NCBI GenBank assembly: GCA_965223435.1
Contig: CBDCWQ010000020.1
Coordinates: forward strand, 186,001-250,000
Length of the DNA stretch: 64,000 nucleotides
Direction: 5' to 3'
From: CBDCWQ01 sp965223435
GTDB lineage: Bacteria > Myxococcota > Kuafuiibacteriia > Kuafuiibacteriales > Kuafuiibacteriaceae
Under the pieces are notes generated by a model, which was not told where the DNA came from, did no database searches, and saw only the letters and a list, made by a program, of their open reading frames with translations. Made by a program: the position numbers and the translations under genes. This document shows, in pieces, positions 62,772-64,000 of this stretch. Every line of letters starts with the position of its first letter. Position 1 is the first letter of the stretch.

Positions 62772-64000
62772 TCAGGGGAACGCAGTCAGCGTGGCTTCAT
62801 TGAGGCCGGGGAGCGGGGACCATAGTTCGCCGTCCGTGCGAGGCCAGGTGATTCGGACGCGTCCGCTCTCCCGCGAATCCTCCTCGGGAGGGTCAATTTC
62901 GATCTCAGGTTCGGTTTCTGGGGGCACAAAAAACCCCACAGTGCCTTTGGCGATGAGCATGCCTATAGAAATGAAGGCAAGGTTTTTGAGGACGCTGAGG
63001 ACAAGGAGGCGAGGGAACACGTAGTCCACCTGGCGGATTCTGCGTCTTCGCATGTCTACGGCGTGGAAGACGGTGCCGACGACGAACAGGATCGCGGAAT
63101 CGAACGTTTTTTGGATCGTGGGTCTCTCGAAATCGGACCACACCAAAGCGAGGTAAGCGATGGTCGGCGCCAACGCGGCTGCATAGGCGCCTACATACAA
63201 CAAGCTCAGGTGTTGAGCACCCATTTCCCCGGCTGGGGCCATTCCGTCGGCCCCAAGAGAAGGGCCGTTCATGTTCAGCTCCTGGGCAAGGCTTTGTCCA
63301 CCCGCTCCGAAGGGGCTCCGGTTCAAGTCTGTACCCTGCGCGAAGCTTGGTCCGCCGGCTCCGAAAGGTTGGATGAGCATGGTCCAGGTGGAAAGAAAGG
63401 CCATTTGGGCGCCAAGGGCCGCGAGGTTCATGTGCGGTGTAGCGCAGGATTCGACCGTGGAATCACAGAGGCGAAGAGAGGCATCCAAATACAAGGACTC
63501 TTCGGTTTCCTTCAACGCATGGACGGTGACATCGACCGAAGGAAGGCTGGCAAAGGGTAGTCCAACCTCCATCCGAAAGTGAGCCGGCAGGTTGTCCAAA
63601 TCAAGCGTGGGCATTGCGCTTAAAGGTGTGCATCCGTCGGGCAGGGGTGCCTGAGCAAAAAAGGGACAGTGCTCCGAGTCCAAAGAGAGTATCGGTTGGT
63701 TGTCTATTTGAAGGGCATAGCCCGGACTGCTGCTCCCAAGGCCCAAGGCGCTCAAAAAGTTGGCGTCCGGGCCAAACCAGGAGGTCACATCGGCAACGGT
63801 TTTTTGCGCGGGCGTAAGATTCGGCGAGGACGTAAGAAAAATTGCGTCGTGGGTGTCCGTATCCAACGAGGCGATGGACTCAAAGACGTCGATGTACCAA
63901 AGGATGGCCGTGCTCGAAGGCAAGAGCGTCGACAGGTTATGGATCCGCCGGCTCGAATAGGCAAAGCCGTGATCTCGAACGAAGCGCTGGGCTTCTGTCC
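62772..64000 (-). CDS. Giant paralog family, member 4: C-terminal part (cut by window edge)
   Basis: The frame enters from the right edge with EAQRFVRDHGFAYSSRRIHN, the end of the toroid-like domain, so this is a fourth paralog on the minus strand, convergent with member 3 (15 bp apart). A beta-rich segment follows, then a Gly/Ser/Ala-rich linker (FGAGGPSFAQG-type repeats) and three hydrophobic helices (LSLLYVGAYAAALAPTIAYL, AILFVVGTVFHAVDM, VLKNLAFISIGMLIAKGTVG). The end is acidic. The tail could anchor it in a membrane, unlike the other members. Confidence 0.8.
   Translation of the reverse strand, partial: TEAQRFVRDHGFAYSSRRIHNLSTLLPSSTAILWYIDVFESIASLDTDTHDAIFLTSSPNLTPAQKTVADVTSWFGPDANFLSALGLGSSSPGYALQIDNQPILSLDSEHCPFFAQAPLPDGCTPLSAMPTLDLDNLPAHFRMEVGLPFASLPSVDVTVHALKETEESLYLDASLRLCDSTVESCATPHMNLAALGAQMAFLSTWTMLIQPFGAGGPSFAQGTDLNRSPFGAGGQSLAQELNMNGPSLGADGMAPAGEMGAQHLSLLYVGAYAAALAPTIAYLALVWSDFERPTIQKTFDSAILFVVGTVFHAVDMRRRRIRQVDYVFPRLLVLSVLKNLAFISIGMLIAKGTVGFFVPPETEPEIEIDPPEEDSRESGRVRITWPRTDGELWSPLPGLNEATLTAFP

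Overview
The window is GC-rich bacterial DNA that reads like an uncultured delta-proteobacterial or Myxococcota-type genome. This is inferred from an FHA-domain sigma-54 activator, a Ser/Thr kinase with a PEGA domain, a lipoprotein with Cys-rich 'DCGG' repeats, a DUF222-HNH endonuclease and many large secreted proteins. No rRNA, tRNA, CRISPR array or phage module was seen.

Bases 1-22,000 are an ordinary chromosome. The plus-strand block rnc (partial), cyclophilin lipoprotein, era, der, pterin-carbinolamine dehydratase, miaE-like and EVE protein covers RNA processing, ribosome assembly and tRNA modification. A minus-strand block follows: XrtA-type polysaccharide deacetylase, FHA plus CpsD-like ATPase, fliW, csrA, a TPR membrane protein and an FHA/sigma-54 activator. 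This suggests exopolysaccharide synthesis under post-transcriptional (CsrA/FliW) control. Next come a PEGA/TPR protein, a Ser/Thr kinase, two secreted proteins of unknown role, an AI-2E family transporter, a GH51-like glycosidase and a DUF4838 lipoprotein.

Bases 22,000-64,000 are dominated by four members of one giant secreted protein family that I cannot assign to a described system: 33,311-22,218 (minus, broken by three single-base frameshifts), 40,618-52,764 (plus, intact, about 4,048 residues), 56,866-62,756 (plus, one frameshift) and 64,000-62,772 (minus, cut by the window edge). The three whole members share a signal peptide, an N-terminal 'GWNL' beta module and an alpha-helical-toroid-like module with a TEHN motif and an AIDNCSW-type motif. 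Their C-terminal halves differ completely: a duplicated ParB-like/ADP-ribosyltransferase-like cassette, eight tandem winged-helix-like modules, about six 115-residue repeats, or a membrane-spanning tail. A constant front with exchangeable tails, with a toxin-like domain in one tail, resembles a polymorphic effector or toxin family.

The same region carries likely recombination substrates and debris: a decayed SpvB/TcdB-type toxin fragment, 41 copies of an 8-bp repeat, a 172-bp tandem repeat with a strong hairpin and distant copies elsewhere, a protease remnant, and an IS630-type element inserted between a VOC protein gene and a MerR regulator. rsgA and a cytochrome c'-like lipoprotein also lie here.
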